Shown here piece by piece: positions 35,001 to 47,979 of a DNA stretch of 64,000 nucleotides. The DNA lies in assembly GCA_029817715.1 (NCBI GenBank), contig JARUPY010000271.1:682001-746000 (forward strand), written 5' to 3'. The stretch comes from Melastoma dodecandrum. Taxonomy: Eukaryota > Streptophyta > Magnoliopsida > Myrtales > Melastomataceae. A model generated the notes under the pieces. That model searched no databases, was not told where the DNA came from, and saw nothing but the letters and a program-made list of their open reading frames with translations. The stretch's first letter is position 1; each line of letters begins with the position of its first letter. Made by a program: the position numbers and the translations under genes.

Positions 35001-38000
35001 AGGCTGCCCGTTCTTTACAAGCACAGAGATCTTCTGTTTCATCCTGCCTGGACTTTCACGCTTCCGAATTTTCTTCTGAGGATTCCTATCTCGGCAGCTG
35101 AGTCTTTGGTCTGGATGGCAGTTACGTATTACAGCATTGGCTATGCTCCTGAACCCAGCAGGTTCAGTCTGTTCTATGTGCAACGGATTTTGTGTGGTTT
35201 GAGGAAAATCTCGAGGAATATGGTCGCCGAGTAATTGGGTTTTCTGGAATTTCTTTCTTCAGGTTCTTCAAGCAGTTGTTGGTAGTATTCTTGATCCAAC
35301 AGATGGCCACTGGACTATTCCGGTTCATTGCTGGAGTATGCAAGACAGAGATCATCGCGAGCAGCGGAGGATCTCTCGTACTATTCCTCGTGTTCATGCA
35401 AGGGGGCTTCATTCTCCCCCGGGGTAAGGCCGTTGCTTAGTCTCCGAACTCGCTCTGTCACCCGATTCCATATTCACGGTCCATTCTGAGGTTTGAACAT
35501 AGCTTTAATTTCTCTTCTGCCGCAGAAAAAATACCAAAATGGTGGAAATGGGGATATTGGGCATCTCCTATGAGTTATGGTTTCAACGCATTCGCCGTGA
35601 ATGAGATGTTGGCACCACGATGGATGAGTAATCAAGTAGGTCATTAACTTCTTTGTCGCATTCAGTAACTGGAGACTTACCAGCAGACTGACATCGCAGG
35701 CATCAGATAACTCTACTAGCCTGGGTGTCCAAGTGCTCAAGAACTTCGATGTCTTCCAAGATAGGAACTGGTTCTGGATCGGTGTGGGAAGCCTTCTAGG
35801 ATTCACTATCCTCTTCAATTTGCTCTTCACCTACGCGCTTGCCTACTTCAGCCGTAAGCAACTATCGTGTTGTAACAATTTCTGGAAAACAGCAAGGCGG
35901 TTGCTCATCGCTCTTTGTTGCAGCTCCAGGGAAAACACAAGCCACAATATCAGAGGAGATGGTCGAAGAAGTTCGCAGCCAAAGCAACGCATCGAGGGAT
36001 CAACTACTTGGGATAGGTAGAAGAGGGCACGGTAAACACCAAAGAATGTATTTCGAAGATGAGTCTTGCTTTAAACTGTGATATTATTGATTCCTCGAAC
36101 TGTTAGGAGAAGTGGAACTTTCAAGGAAAATGGGGCAAGCGACGACCAACATCTCAGGAGTCTCTCCGAGGAGAGGAATGGTCTTGCCTTTCATGCCCCT
36201 CGCGATGTCCTTCGACGAAGTTAACTACTACGTGGACATGCCGACAGTAAGTCACGTGAGCCCCATTGACATCCCTTGAATTTACACCCAGCCGTTGATC
36301 AAAATAACTTTGTGGTTATATGATTAATTGTTCGTTAAGGAAATGAAAGAACAGGGGGTCACGGAGGGCAGGCTTAAGCTTCTGAGAGAAGTGACGGGAG
36401 CATTTAGGCCCGGCGTACTCACCGCACTGATGGGAGTAAGTGGGGCTGGAAAGACAACCTTAATGGATGTTTTGGCAGGAAGGAAGACCAGCGGCTACAT
36501 CGAAGGTGATATTTGGATATCCGGTTTCCCAAAGAAGCAGGAAACTTTCGCAAGAATATCCGGATACTGTGAACAGAACGACATACACTCGCCTCAGGTC
36601 ACGGTACACGAATCTCTAATATTCTCAGCCTTCCTGCGGCTCCCAAAGGATGTCGTAGATTCTGAAAAACTGGTAGGATCACCCGCAGAGACATAATTTA
36701 ACGATGAGATATCTCGGAATTGGATTCTAAGTGGTTGTTGCCTCGCACAGTTATTCGTGGATGAGGTGATGGAGTTGGTAGAGTTGGAGAGCCTCAAAGA
36801 CGCCATAGTTGGACTTCCGGGCGTTACGGGGTTGTCAACGGAGCAAAGGAAAAGGTTGACCATAGCAGTGGAGCTTGTTTCAAATCCTTCAATTATATTC
36901 ATGGACGAGCCAACATCTGGTCTCGATGCGAGAGCTGCAGCCATTGTCATGAGAACGGTGAGAAATACAGTGAACACCGGAAGGACTGTTGTCTGTACGA
37001 TTCACCAGCCCAGCATTGACATATTTGAGGCCTTTGACGAGGTATTTCGTGAGATTGTAGCATGGCATTTGTTAAATGCGAGTTGTATTACAGGAGGACT
37101 AACTCTGATAGCTCGAAAAATCAGCTTCTGCTGATGAAAAGAGGAGGGCAGGTGATATATGCAGGTCCGTTGGGAAGAAATTCTGAAAAGGTCATCGAGT
37201 ACTTTGAGGTATCTAAATGCTTTGACACAGGATTCGTGATTTTAGTAAATCGTTTAGAAAATCGTTGAGGGGTCATTACCTTATTCGTAATTGCAGGCTA
37301 TTCCTGGTGTCCCAAAAATCAAAGACAAGCACAACCCAGCGACCTGGATGCTTGAGGTAAGCTCAGTTACAGCCGAAGTGCGGACAGGGATAGATTTTGC
37401 GGAGCATTACAGATCCACAAGCTTATACCAGTAAGATGAATTTTATACGACAGAAATCGATAAAAGGAACACATTCAGAAGTGTTAAGGAGATGACATGA
37501 TACATGTGTTCTGTCTTGGCAGGAGAAACAAGGACTTAGTGAAAGAGCTAAGCACGCCTCCACCAGGCGCGACCGACCTTCACTTTGCTACTCAGCATGC
37601 TCAATCCAGTTGGGGGCAGTTCAAGTCGTGCCTCTGGAAGCAATGGTGGACTTACTGGAGAAGTCCAGAGTATAACCTGGTTAGGTACATCTTCACCTTC
37701 GCATCGGCTCTTGTTGTTGGTTCAACTTTCTGGAAAGTTGGTACCAAACGGTAAGCTCAAAAAACACTCTCGATTTCAAAGAATATGTTTGTTTCTTGAA
37801 CTGATTATGCAATTTGGCGGCCGTCTCTTTTCTTGTTTCCAGAGAGAACTCTACTGATCTCATAAACATCATCGGAGCAATGTACGCCTCTGTACTGTTT
37901 ATCGGGATAGAGAATGCAGCTACAGTTCAACCTGTTGTGGCCATTGAAAGAACAGTCTTCTACAGAGAAAGGGCAGCCGGAATGTATTCATCACTCCCAT

Positions 38001-38744
38001 ATGCGATCGCGCAGGTTAGAAGGACAATTGAAGTCTCCAATCCGACTAGCCTCGTGTCATTACGAGCTTTCTTCATATGAAATGTTGTTCGATTTTCGCA
38101 GGTCATATGTGAAATACCATATGTGTTCGTTCAGACATCATATTACACCTTAATAGTCTATGCTATGGTGTGCTTCAAGTGGACTGTGGCGAAATTCTTC
38201 TGGTTCTTCTTCATCAACTTCTTTTCCTTCCTTTACTTCACTTATTACGGGATGATGATCGTATCGATCACGCCGAACCAGCAAGTAGCAGCCATCTTCG
38301 CCGCGGCCTTCTATTCTTTGTTCAATCTTTTTTCCGGGTTCTTCATCCCCAGACCGGTAAGTCCCCCTACACGATAATTGCGAACATCATTCTCTCGTAC
38401 CGGCATGACTACCATTGATTTTAACCTGCTAAAACTTTTCAACCTCTTCTTCTTTTTCTTGGTTGCATTAGAAAATCCCAAAGTGGTGGATATGGTACTA
38501 CTGGATATGCCCGGTGGCGTGGACGGTCTACGGTCTGATAATATCACAATACGGTGATGATGAAGGCACGATCAATGTGCCGGGAATGTCGACCCCACCG
38601 ACCATCAAATGGTACATCGAGCACCATTATGGTTATGAAACAAGCTTCATGGGGCTGGTCGCAGTGGTCCTGGTCAGTTTCGGGTTGCTCTTCGCGCTGA
38701 TGTATGCCTACTGCATAAAGCATCTCAATTTCCAAATGAGATAG
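32078..38744 (+). CDS. Full-length PDR-type ABCG transporter
   Basis: Twenty-two exons: 32078-32421, 32779-32988, 33072-33156, 33246-33405, 33488-33564, 33644-33697, 33923-34013, 34115-34416, 34563-35161, 35263-35423, 35526-35635, 35700-35853, 35924-36031, 36107-36246, 36340-36672, 36751-37041, 37125-37208, 37297-37430, 37523-37750, 37843-38014, 38102-38356 and 38472-38744. They join cleanly into 1454 residues, the usual length. The first nucleotide-binding domain has Walker [10 protein letters not shown] (191-199) and signature GISGGQKKR (329-337). The second has GVSGAGKTT (897-905) and the degenerate LSTEQRKR (1004-1011) normal for PDRs. Each is followed by about six membrane helices, with the PDR segments PKWWKWGYW and PKWWIWYYW after each large loop. 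The C-terminus is LNFQMR. Sequence style is near the ABCG29/35/36 clade, whose members export auxin precursors, lignin precursors or defence compounds. The substrate here is unknown. Intron 8 contains TGGGC-rich DNA. Confidence 0.95.
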
Positions 38745-39949
38745 AAGGAAATGGATCCAGAGATAAATATTATAGGGGGGCTGGAGGGCAACTACTGTAA
38801 AATACGATAACAAAATGTTCCCTCTTGAGACCTAAATACTAACATTAAGGCGAGCATACGGTGCATAATGATATATTCCGACGTCTCGAAGCCTTCTCTG
38901 GTTATTAGCTTAGGGCCTCGTTGGAATCCGGAGAGCCAATGACCGGAAGAATTGTTCGTGTTTGCCTCGCCCGTGCTGCTGCCACTTTACACGGCGAAGG
39001 CTGTCGAGACACACACAGCCTACAGAGACTCAGGCATGCAATGCAAAGCTGCTGAAACAATTAAGCCGGAATGTTTCATTTGAGGTGTGCTTAACTTAAT
39101 CACCAGGTAGCCTGACAAGCAGGGCCCATGGACACCGCTTCAAGGTCCAACTAGGAAAATGGAAGACATTGTCTGAACTGAAATTGTCCCTTCAGTTTGA
39201 TGACTTTGACCCAATCTAATAAGCCCGAATAATAATTTGAAAAACCTGTGTCTTTCCTTTTTCTGGGGGAAATCTAAAACAAAAAGCAGTGGAAGCAATT
39301 ATTTTACCCTCCCCCTCCGAATTCGACCAAAAAGCAAGTGATACGTAGCCGAGAATTTTTTGGCTAAGGAAACCTACCGGGGGTGTCAGAATCCCATGAG
39401 TCGTTGAGGATTCCCAGTCCAGAAAAGAAATAGCTCAAAAAGGTCTAGCCCCCATCCCTCCCCCCCCCCCAGTGGCAACCAATGTCGTTGTTCCCTGGTT
39501 TCCCCTCGTCCCGGGGTCGACTCCCTGCATTGCGATCACCGGTGGATTTGGCGGCGCTCTCAGTTTCTGGGTTTCGATTTCCAGCGCTCAAGATCTGGAA
39601 AAATCGCTCCTTTAGCTCTTGAGACTTTTTCGGGTCCTCGGGATTAAGTTTTGGACCAAATTAGGGGGTTGATTCTGTCCGCGGAACCCGGAGAGTGTAT
39701 ATTTTCTAGGGCTCGCGCCGCCTTCTGGGATCGTTTCCGAGTTCGTTGCTGTTGGTCTGCTGCGATTTTTGGTACTGGACTAAACCCTACTTCCGAGGGT
39801 TTAGAGGCCTTTTGTCGATTGATCCGAGTCGCCCCAGTTGTTTATGCGTCAGATCTGGTTTCACCTTCCCCCTCTTGCTGGATTTCGGTCGGGATAGCTC
39901 AGGAGTTCAACTTCGGGGGAGTTTCCGAACTGGGAGTTGACTGGTGTCG
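38745..39949. other. Intergenic region and ELF7 leader
   Basis: The PDR 3' untranslated region, then a poly(C) run near 39460-39470, then a probable leader for the PAF1 gene from about 39500. An in-frame GTG two codons before the ATG at 39950 was not used. Confidence 0.45.
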
Positions 39950-42900
39950 ATGGCCGCATACCGGCCGTATCCCCCACCACCGAGCCAGAACCCCATCCCC
40001 CCGCATCCTCAGCCTCAGCAGCAGCCACTACAACCTAGGCTGCAGCTTTCCAAAGGGTGGAACTTTAATCCGGGTGACGCCAGTGCCGGGAGAGGCTCAA
40101 GTAATGCTAAAGCAAATTATGGAACTTACAGACCCTACAACCCTCCACCACTACCACCGGTGCAGAACTTCCCTTACCAGCCGCCTCCTCCTCCACCCAA
40201 ATCATCATATGTTCCTGCTTCGCACCCTCCACCAATGATGCAACCTGCGCAACAACCACCCATGCCGATGTACTATCCTTCTTCCCAGCACCAGCAAACG
40301 TATAGACAATATAATAGCACACAACCGGCCGAGCCGCCACCCCCGCCTCCTCCTTTACCACCACCAAGCTCGCCACCACCTCCCCCGCCACCCCAGATCA
40401 AGGAGACTTCGACTTCTGATCGAAATGTTGTAGATAGCAGTAGGAATAGTGCACGGCGGGAGCATGAGAGGGGTAAAGTTGATGGTGGGGGTAATAGCAG
40501 GAGATTGCCCGATGTGGCTGGCAACGGAAATGGCTATGTGGCGAAGATGGTTGAGACTGAGGAAGAGAGGAGGTTGAGGAAGAAGAGGGAGTATGAGAAA
40601 CAAAAGTTGTCAATGAGGGAGAAGGAGAAACCACATGTTGTTTCCAACTCTGGGAAAGGGCATGGTCATGGGCACGAGCATGGGCATGAATCGGCGTTAG
40701 GATCAAGGATGGGTGATAGAAGAGCTTCAGGGACAACCCAATTTTTAAGCACTGAGAGGATTGAGAATAGGTTGAAAAAACCAACTACTTTCTTGTGCAA
40801 GATGAAGTAAGTTTCGGCCTCTGCTGTGCCTTTTTGAGATAGTGTGTGGATGTGTGCCGCATTAGTGGGTGTACTTCTTTGTGTATGCCGCACTTTTCAG
40901 TCTTCTGTCGCTGCTCCTTATGCTTCCTCATCTTTAAAGGAAACTACCTGTCTGAATTTTCTGCTAGAAATCGGCTGTTAATGATCCAGTTGTTAATCAA
41001 TGTGCTACCATGTTGACAAAAGTGAATTTCTCGATCTATTCTTCCGATGGAACAGTTACCCTTGTTGTGACATTTCCGCATCATGCAGATTAAATCTTTT
41101 GGGGCTTTCATCCTGTTTTGTATGCTTATATTTGTCATTGTCCGTTGATGTTATTCTATTGTTTATCTTTCTCATTGTGTCCCATAGATTCCGGAATGAA
41201 CTGCCAGACCCATCTGCGCAGCTAAAATATATGGCCTTCAAGAAAGATCAAGATAGGTATGCAATTCATATGTTGTAGTTATTATCTAGAGGATGCGTTG
41301 TCATGTAAATTGCCACTTCATCAGTCTCGAGTTGGTCTAGCTATTTTATTGGACCACATGAATTTGGGGTGTCCATTCTGGATCATAAAGGGATTCAAAT
41401 TTTGCCGCATATAGTAACTTGCCAATGTGCCGTGACATTTAGATTAGTGTAAGTTTCGAGTGTATCACTGTCAATCTGGAAAGTTTTGAGTGTTATTTTG
41501 AATTTGCAGGTTTACGAAATACACCATCACATCATTAGAGAAAAATTGGAAGCCCGAACTTCATGTTGAACCAGATCTCGGGATTCCTCTTGACCTTCTA
41601 GACCTTAGCGTGTATAAGTAAGTATTATCTGGATGCTCCTCCGTTCTAGCTATTGTATCTGTATGGTGCCACTGATTTGATTTGTTTTCTCAAGTGTAAT
41701 TTTCTTTCTTATCTTTTTCCCATTAGTCCTCCAAAAGTCAGACCACCCCTTGCTCCTGAGGATGAGGAGTTAGTACGTGATGATGAGAGCGTCACACCAG
41801 TGAAGAAGAATGGCATAAGGAGGAAAGAACGGCCAACTGACAAAGGCGTTTCTTGGCTAGTTAAGACTCAGTATATATCTCCAGTCAGTCTGGACTCGGC
41901 AAAGCAGGTAATAAAGGGTTATGTTATAACTGTCCCAGTTTTCATCCAATTTTTCCATTTTATGTTCCTAATCTAATCTATTTTGGAATTCTAGTCCTTG
42001 ACTGAGAAGCAGGCAAAAGAACTGCGTGAGAAGAAGGGAGGTCTGAAAATTCTGGATGGCCTTAACGACAGGTTTTGTATCTTTATTTCTGGATTGTTAG
42101 GCAGCTTGTGGCTGTCACTTACTGTGTTCTCACTGTTATGGCATTATCACCCCAGAGAAAGGCAGATCAAGGATATCGAGGCATCATTTATGGCCGCCAA
42201 ATCCGCCCCTGTTCATGCAACCAACAAGAATTTATATCCAATTGAAGTTTTGCCACTTCTGCCAGATTTCAAACGGTATGCATCCTTAGAAGTATTAGAA
42301 CTGGGGTTTTTTCTTTCATCACTCTCTTTTTTACACAAACTATTTTTGTGGGGCTTCTGGAAGTTCTTAAAGGGAGATTGGACGCACTTTTGATCTGCTA
42401 CTGCTGGTGTAGGTACAAAGATCCATTCGTTGTTGCCTCTTTTGATAATGCCCCTACAGCTGATTCAGAGGCCTACAGCAAGTTGGATAAGTCGGTGCGC
42501 GATGAGCAAGAAGCTAAGGTTAGTAACCTTGAAGCAGTTCAGTTGCTGATGTTTGGCTCTGCATTTTTGTTCGCATCAATATAGTGGGAACTTGATTGTG
42601 GACGTTGGTTTTAACTGAATTGTTGTATATTTCACCCAAGAATTGCTAGTCATTCTATAAATTTAGCATGCCTGTCCTTTTATGGGGCAATACTTATTCT
42701 ACCTGGAGGACATGCTATTACGTGAGCTTGTGCTGATGACGCTCTTATCGGTGTTTTCTGGTCAACTTAGGCAATCATGAAGAGTTATGTTGCTACTGGT
42801 GCCGATCCAAATAAAAAGGAGCAGTTTCTAGCATATATGGTGCCATCAGCAGATGAGGTAGGTCCATAATCTTGGATTTGTTTTGAACCGTGTCACTCCC

Positions 42901-43750
42901 AGAGGCCTCCACTTATTTTTAAGAGATGGCGTGGAAAGTTTTGAAGACTTGAGTCCTGAAGATGCCTGTTTTAACACTCTGTTGTGTAATTTAGTTTAAT
43001 CAACTAATTCTGATGCATGGGTATTGTTTGTTTTCTGATGGTTGCAGATATTCAAAGACATACTTGATCCGAATGAAGAGATTTCTTACTCTTGGGTTCG
43101 GGAATATAATTGGGACGTAAGTGAGAAAAAAAAAAAAGAAATATTCCAACTTCAGAAACACAGACAGTATCTGAATGCTCACACACTGTGCTGCAGGTTC
43201 GAGGTGACAATGTGGATGATCCTTCTACCTACCTAGTGTCGTTCGGTGATTCTGAAGCACGATATGTGGTATGCACTTGCTCAAAATTTACTTGCAATTC
43301 TCGCCACTCGTTCCCACTCAGTCCATGGACTCATAGATTACATGCACGATTCAGCCCTTGCCGACAAAGCTCAATTTGAAGAAAAAGAGGGCTAGTGAAG
43401 GAAGATCCGCCGACGAGATCGAACAATTCCCGGCTCCAGCCAGCATCACCGTGAGGCAGAGGCCGACTGTCGCTGCTGTCGAGTTGAAGGATCCCGAGGT
43501 ATGATCGACCTAAGCTTATGGCCCTACTTCGTTTTCTTCAGGGTTCCATCGACCGCTCTCCTATGCCATCATTTTTCTTTTATTTTTATTGTTCTAGGTC
43601 GTGGGTATGAGCTCAAGGGGGCGACATGCTTCGAGTCCCAATTTGGGGCATTCTGACGATGAAGATAGTCTGGAATCCCCAAGTAAGCTTGCCCGAGTAA
43701 GGGACGTGGACCAGTTCAGCGGAGAGGAAGATGATTACATGTCCGAGTGA
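39950..43750 (+). CDS. ELF7: PAF1 complex subunit PAF1 homologue (ELF7/VIP2)
   Basis: Twelve exons: 39950-40806, 41188-41256, 41510-41617, 41727-41907, 41995-42071, 42156-42275, 42413-42518, 42771-42857, 43048-43116, 43197-43268, 43355-43498 and 43598-43750, encoding 680 residues in frame. The first exon encodes a long Pro-rich, low-complexity region (PPPPPP runs), then a basic coiled segment (TEEERRLRKKREYEKQ) and a Gly/His run. The PAF1 domain starts near FLCKMKFRNELPDPSAQLKY and includes KPELHVEPDLGIPLDLLDLS and SYSWVREYNWDVRGDN. The acidic C-terminus ends EEDDYMSE. The PAF1 complex travels with RNA polymerase II and supports H2B ubiquitination and H3K4/K36 methylation. In Arabidopsis ELF7 is needed for FLC expression and normal flowering time. 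Confidence 0.96.
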
Positions 43751-45301
43751 GCGGTTTGGGGGCAAAACAAGTCAGATTATTGCGGCCAAAAGCTCTCACC
43801 GGTTCCGGCGTTCGTCCCCAGGCTCGACCAGTAAGATGAGGTTCTAAACAGGGAACCGATGATTAGGCTGGAGGGCGATTTGGGGAAGACAGCTGCGGTA
43901 GTTTTTAGGCTTTTAAAGTTAATCTTTGCGCTCGCTTCCCATATTTGTGCAATGCATGGTTCAGAGTTAGCTCAACAACGTGTGAGAAGTGGGGGGGTGT
44001 TCCTGGAGAAATTCACCAGACGGATAATAACGCCTAGTTGTAATGATATTTCCTCCATCGATGGTTCCAAATAGCAACTCCATTTTCTTCTTTTGTCGAC
44101 GTCTCGTTTAAATTTCCGATACCCCGTTACGGGCCCTAATGGGCCGAATAATAGGCCTCCGGACGGTAAAGGCGATGAAAATGTAAATGGGCTTAATAAA
44201 GCCCATTTGGGGAGGGTTATTTTCATAGTTAGTACGACCTCCTTTCTCTTTTGTTGTTGTTGTTGCCCCTGTTCTTTCTGCAGTTGTCATCAATGACGAG
44301 AAAAAAGAGGGGACCTGACCAACGGACAGGACGGAAATGAATATATGAATGAAGGATCACACCGGCCCCAAAGCCGCCGGACCCGGAGATTCCTATTCCT
44401 TCATCCGGCCTCTAGCTCACAACCCCCCCCCCTCCCCCTCCCAACAACATCATCGCCAAGCCAACCTCTAAAAAGCATTTCGATTGCGTGCATTTAGGGC
44501 ACGTGAAGATAATTTTAAGTGTGTTTCTGGGTCCTTGCTTGTACCCATAAAATTAGAGGAAAAATCTTATCTTCATTTGCCCGGAACAAAGGTTAAGATA
44601 AGAGGAAAAGAGGCAGGTTTTTTTTTTGCCAAAATTCATATGGAATGTAATAAAATCCCAAAGCCTTATCCTCCCTTTACCTTTAATTATTACTCTTGCA
44701 AGCGTCATCATCCCCCCCCCCCAAAAAAAAATCCTTGTCCGTTTGACAACTGAGGACGTTGGAACAATTATTATTATTATTATTATTACTATTGTGTTTA
44801 TGTATTATTACAAAGTCTCGTTTTGGATAACCCCAATCCCTTCTCTCTAATCCCAAACCTTAGAATCTAAACCTACTTTTTGTTTTAAAATATAGTTGTC
44901 GGACATCTCTGCCTCTTTTCAAAATCCGATTGGTCCGAACAGGGACAGGGGAGGGAGGGGGGACACAGGAAACAGGAACATCACAACACGACAAACAGAA
45001 GAAAGGCTTTATAGCTTTGAGGGGAACAAAAAGAGATGACACGCAACGCCATTCCCAAAAAGAAAAAAAAAAAAAAACAAGGAAAAGGTGGTGGCCAGGG
45101 AGGTGTCAGATCACACCCACACCCACACACACGCAGAGAGACGAAAGGGAGAGAGAGAGAGAGAGAGATCAAGGAACTCGGATGTTATTTGGTTTGTTCC
45201 TCTCCTCCTCCTGCTGCCCCGTTCTCCCTCGTTTGATTGCGTGTGTGCTCTGCTTTTATTTCCCCGTTCTGTTCCCTCTTCCCTTGGACGGAATCTTTTC
45301 T

Positions 45302-45332
<31 letters not shown>

Positions 45333-45632
45333 CCCCCTGTTTCATTCATTACTACCTACCATCTCCCCTACCATTTTCACTCAACCCCACCCCTGTTGGC
45401 AGAGCAGGAGTCGTCTTCCTAGGGGGGTACCGATCATTGTTCTCCCTCTTCCTCTTTCTCTCTCAGGGGGTTACGGCTCTCCCCTTCCATTCGTTCTCAG
45501 GATCCGTTCTCTGTCTTTCCTTTTCCGGAATCGCAGCGTTCGCGTTGTTTTGGTAAATGAAGTAACAACCATCGGGAAAAGCCCGCCCCATCCCCACCCT
45601 CTTCCCCTTTCATTTTACGCAGCATCGCGGGA
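43751..45632. other. Intergenic region and Aux/IAA leader
   Basis: The ELF7 3' untranslated region, then TGGGCC/GGCCC elements (about 44130-44205), a TTA run near 44767-44787, GA and AC runs near 45108-45170 and a CT repeat near 45306-45333. The last few hundred bases are pyrimidine-rich and look like a long leader. Low-complexity open frames here are not genes. Confidence 0.45.
45306..45333. repeat. CT microsatellite in the Aux/IAA leader
   Basis: About 13 CT units followed by a C run, roughly 300 bases upstream of the start codon. Such CT tracts are common in plant leaders. Confidence 0.85.
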
Positions 45633-47381
45633 ATGGAGCGCGGGGACCCCGTGAAGCAGCGGCAGAGAGACTACCGGTTGGAGGAGAATGAAGAGGGCGA
45701 CGCCGCCCTGGAGCTGACCCTGGGACCTCCTGGGGAGGAACCTTGCAAGAAGAAGGGGAATCAAGGGACTCTCCATTTCCTGTCCTTGGGTACTCCTGCT
45801 GCTACTACTACTATTACTTGCCCTTCCTCCTACCTGGAGGTGGAGGAGGAAGAGGATGGCAGGGAGAGGAAGGCAGGAGCATACTTCGTACCACCACCAC
45901 CACTCGCCACAGCTGTGCAGAAATCCCAGAAAAGGTATCCCCCCGCCTCAGCTCTTTCTTTGTTTTCATTTACTATTTCTTTTTGGTCTCTATGGTGGTG
46001 GTGGTGGTGGTGGTGGTGGTGGTGCTCCCCTGTTGGTGTGAATGTGATGCCCTTTGCATTGTCTTATTGGGACAAGGGCATATTCTCTCACAAACAAATC
46101 CTGAAAGTGGGGTTCCAATTTCACTGTGCATCGCCTTCCTGCTCTTCAGGGGTGGTCCCATAATTGTACTGTCCCTGTGCCCTCTTTTTTGTCTTCATTT
46201 GTTTTCTTTGTCCTCGGAATATGTGTGTTTTTTAATATAGAGGGGAGGGAGAGGGTGGATGGATGTGAATAAGAGAGGGTGGTGGAGTGTCACATTCCTC
46301 CTCCTTTGTTTGTGGTTAGAGAATTGAAATTTATGCCCCCTCTTGGATTTATTCCCCCTTTCCATGTTTCTTTGTCTGTTTATCGCCTCTCTGCTCTCTA
46401 AAAGGCCGGTTTTTTTGCATAATTAATAACATCCCTCCCCCCACTTGGTGCCATGCGGCAGTTTGTGATGCCCTTTGGGAATTAGTTTGATCCATTTGCA
46501 TGTATTGTCCGAATCTATCTCAGAGCCCTGCCTTGACCATGACCCCTGGTGGTTTTCTTTTAAATTACTGGACAATGACTCAGGTGTGCTCCGGCTGCTG
46601 TCGTCGGTTGGCCTCCTATCCGGTCTTACCGGAGAAACATAGCCGGGTCTAGCGGCGGGAAGCTGCAACCCGTCCCGGAGACTCCGAAAGTCGCCTCGAA
46701 GAGAGCTGATTTCGAGAAGCCAGTAAATGTACAGTCGAAGGGCTTGTTCGTTAAGATTAATATGGACGGCGTCCCTATCGGGAGGAAGGTGGATCTCAAG
46801 TCCTGCGAAAGCTACGAGAAGCTGGCAACGGCAGTGGACGACCTGTTCCGAGGCCTGCTTGCAGGTGCTTTGACGTCTTTAATGCATGACTCTATATCTC
46901 GTATTTGGCATGCATGTCCCCATCTAGGTAACATCCTGTTGTTCTGCTAATTCGGTTCAGCACAAACAGATGTCTCCGGTCATGAAACAGAGAAACCCAT
47001 AGCCGGTTTGCTGGATGGAACCGGGGAATACACCCTGGTGTACGAGGATCATGAAGGAGACAGGATGCTTGTCGGCGATGTGCCCTGGCGGTACGCATCT
47101 AGAACCTGTCTTTGTTAAATCACAAAAACAAATTCCTCCTTTCCTCTTGATGTATCTCGTGTGATCTATTCGATTTGCAGGATGTTCGTGGCCACGGCAA
47201 AAAGGTTGCGGGTTCTGAAGAGATGTGACCTCTCCGTCATTAACCGTGAGTCTCGCGACCACAACCATATATTATATCGCTTATCATTCTGAATCGACTC
47301 CTTCTCACCGAACCTCCTCTGCCCATGTCGTTGCCTTCTGCAGTTGGTGGGAGGAAGCAGGAGAACAAGTCTGCCCTGTGA
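45633..47381 (+). CDS. Aux/IAA auxin-response repressor (IAA18/26/28-like)
   Basis: Five exons: 45633-45934, 46584-46864, 46961-47090, 47181-47245 and 47344-47381, encoding 271 residues. Domain I is an EAR repressor motif LELTLGPP (26-33) that recruits TOPLESS. Domain II, the auxin degron bound by TIR1/AFB, reads [13 protein letters not shown] (107-119), with the GWPP core intact and Ile for the usual Val. The C-terminal PB1 region (domains III and IV) has [17 protein letters not shown] and [17 protein letters not shown], which pair with ARFs or other Aux/IAAs. A nuclear short-lived repressor is expected. The degron spacing and PB1 style place it near IAA26/IAA18, but the orthologue is not settled. 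Intron 1 starts with a long TGG repeat. Confidence 0.94.
45992..46024 (+). repeat. TGG/GGT trinucleotide repeat in Aux/IAA intron 1
   Basis: About 11 units begin 58 bases after the exon 1 donor. On the transcript strand this is a run of GG pairs that could form a two-tier G-quadruplex. Confidence 0.9.
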
Positions 47382-47951
47382 ATCTGCCTGGAAATGAGAG
47401 AGTCTTCGAGACATGTCCATAAGCTTCCGTCGTAAAGACCCGGGCATATATGTGATATGCCGTATGATCGCTGTTGCAACTACTATTAGGCCATGGTGCT
47501 TTGAATTTGGTTAAATTTGAAAGTCGATGTCGGGAGTACTGGGAACCCCAACTTTTTTTGAGAGATTTTGCTCCTCCCGTGATCAGATGATGATGATGCA
47601 TGGCAACCAAAAATCAAACCCAGTCCTTTTCCATGGCTGTCTATGCCAAAAGGAGTAAACCTTCTACATGAAGCGAGAATTTGACTTTAATGGAAATGGA
47701 ACATGTATACTTCGCCATTTGAAAGCGACGGGTGCCGAACCACGACCAAACTTTCCGGGCACAAAGACAAAAACACGAGTGGCGTGAATTTGACTCGGGG
47801 AGGGCGAGGAGCGTGTCCTCTGTCCTGTTCGGACAAGACTACCTACAGAATTTTTGCGTTTGTCTTCTCCTCAGAGGATGTCGGCTTACACTTATCCTCA
47901 CAGCTGGCGACCTGGGTTTCCTGGCTGCCCGATACATAGAATGTTTGAGCC

Positions 47952-47979
47952 TATTGGGCCGAGCGCATTCGGCCCAATA
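47952..47979. promoter_or_regulatory. Inverted pair of site II-like elements next to a TATA-like run
   Basis: TATTGGGCCGA, a six-base spacer, then TCGGCCCAATA is a perfect 11-base inverted repeat, followed by TATATAAG. TGGGCC is the core of TCP-bound site II elements. No gene starts clearly downstream. Confidence 0.4.

Noticed and set aside
32078..38744. Suspicion that the PDR gene is broken, because no long open frame spans it
   Set aside because: The breaks are introns. All 22 exons join with GT-AG signals and matching phases into 1454 residues with both nucleotide-binding domains intact.
45088..45654. A 188-codon frame in the Aux/IAA leader
   Set aside because: It is built from CT and CA/GA simple repeats and overlaps the Aux/IAA start in another frame, so it is a low-complexity artefact.
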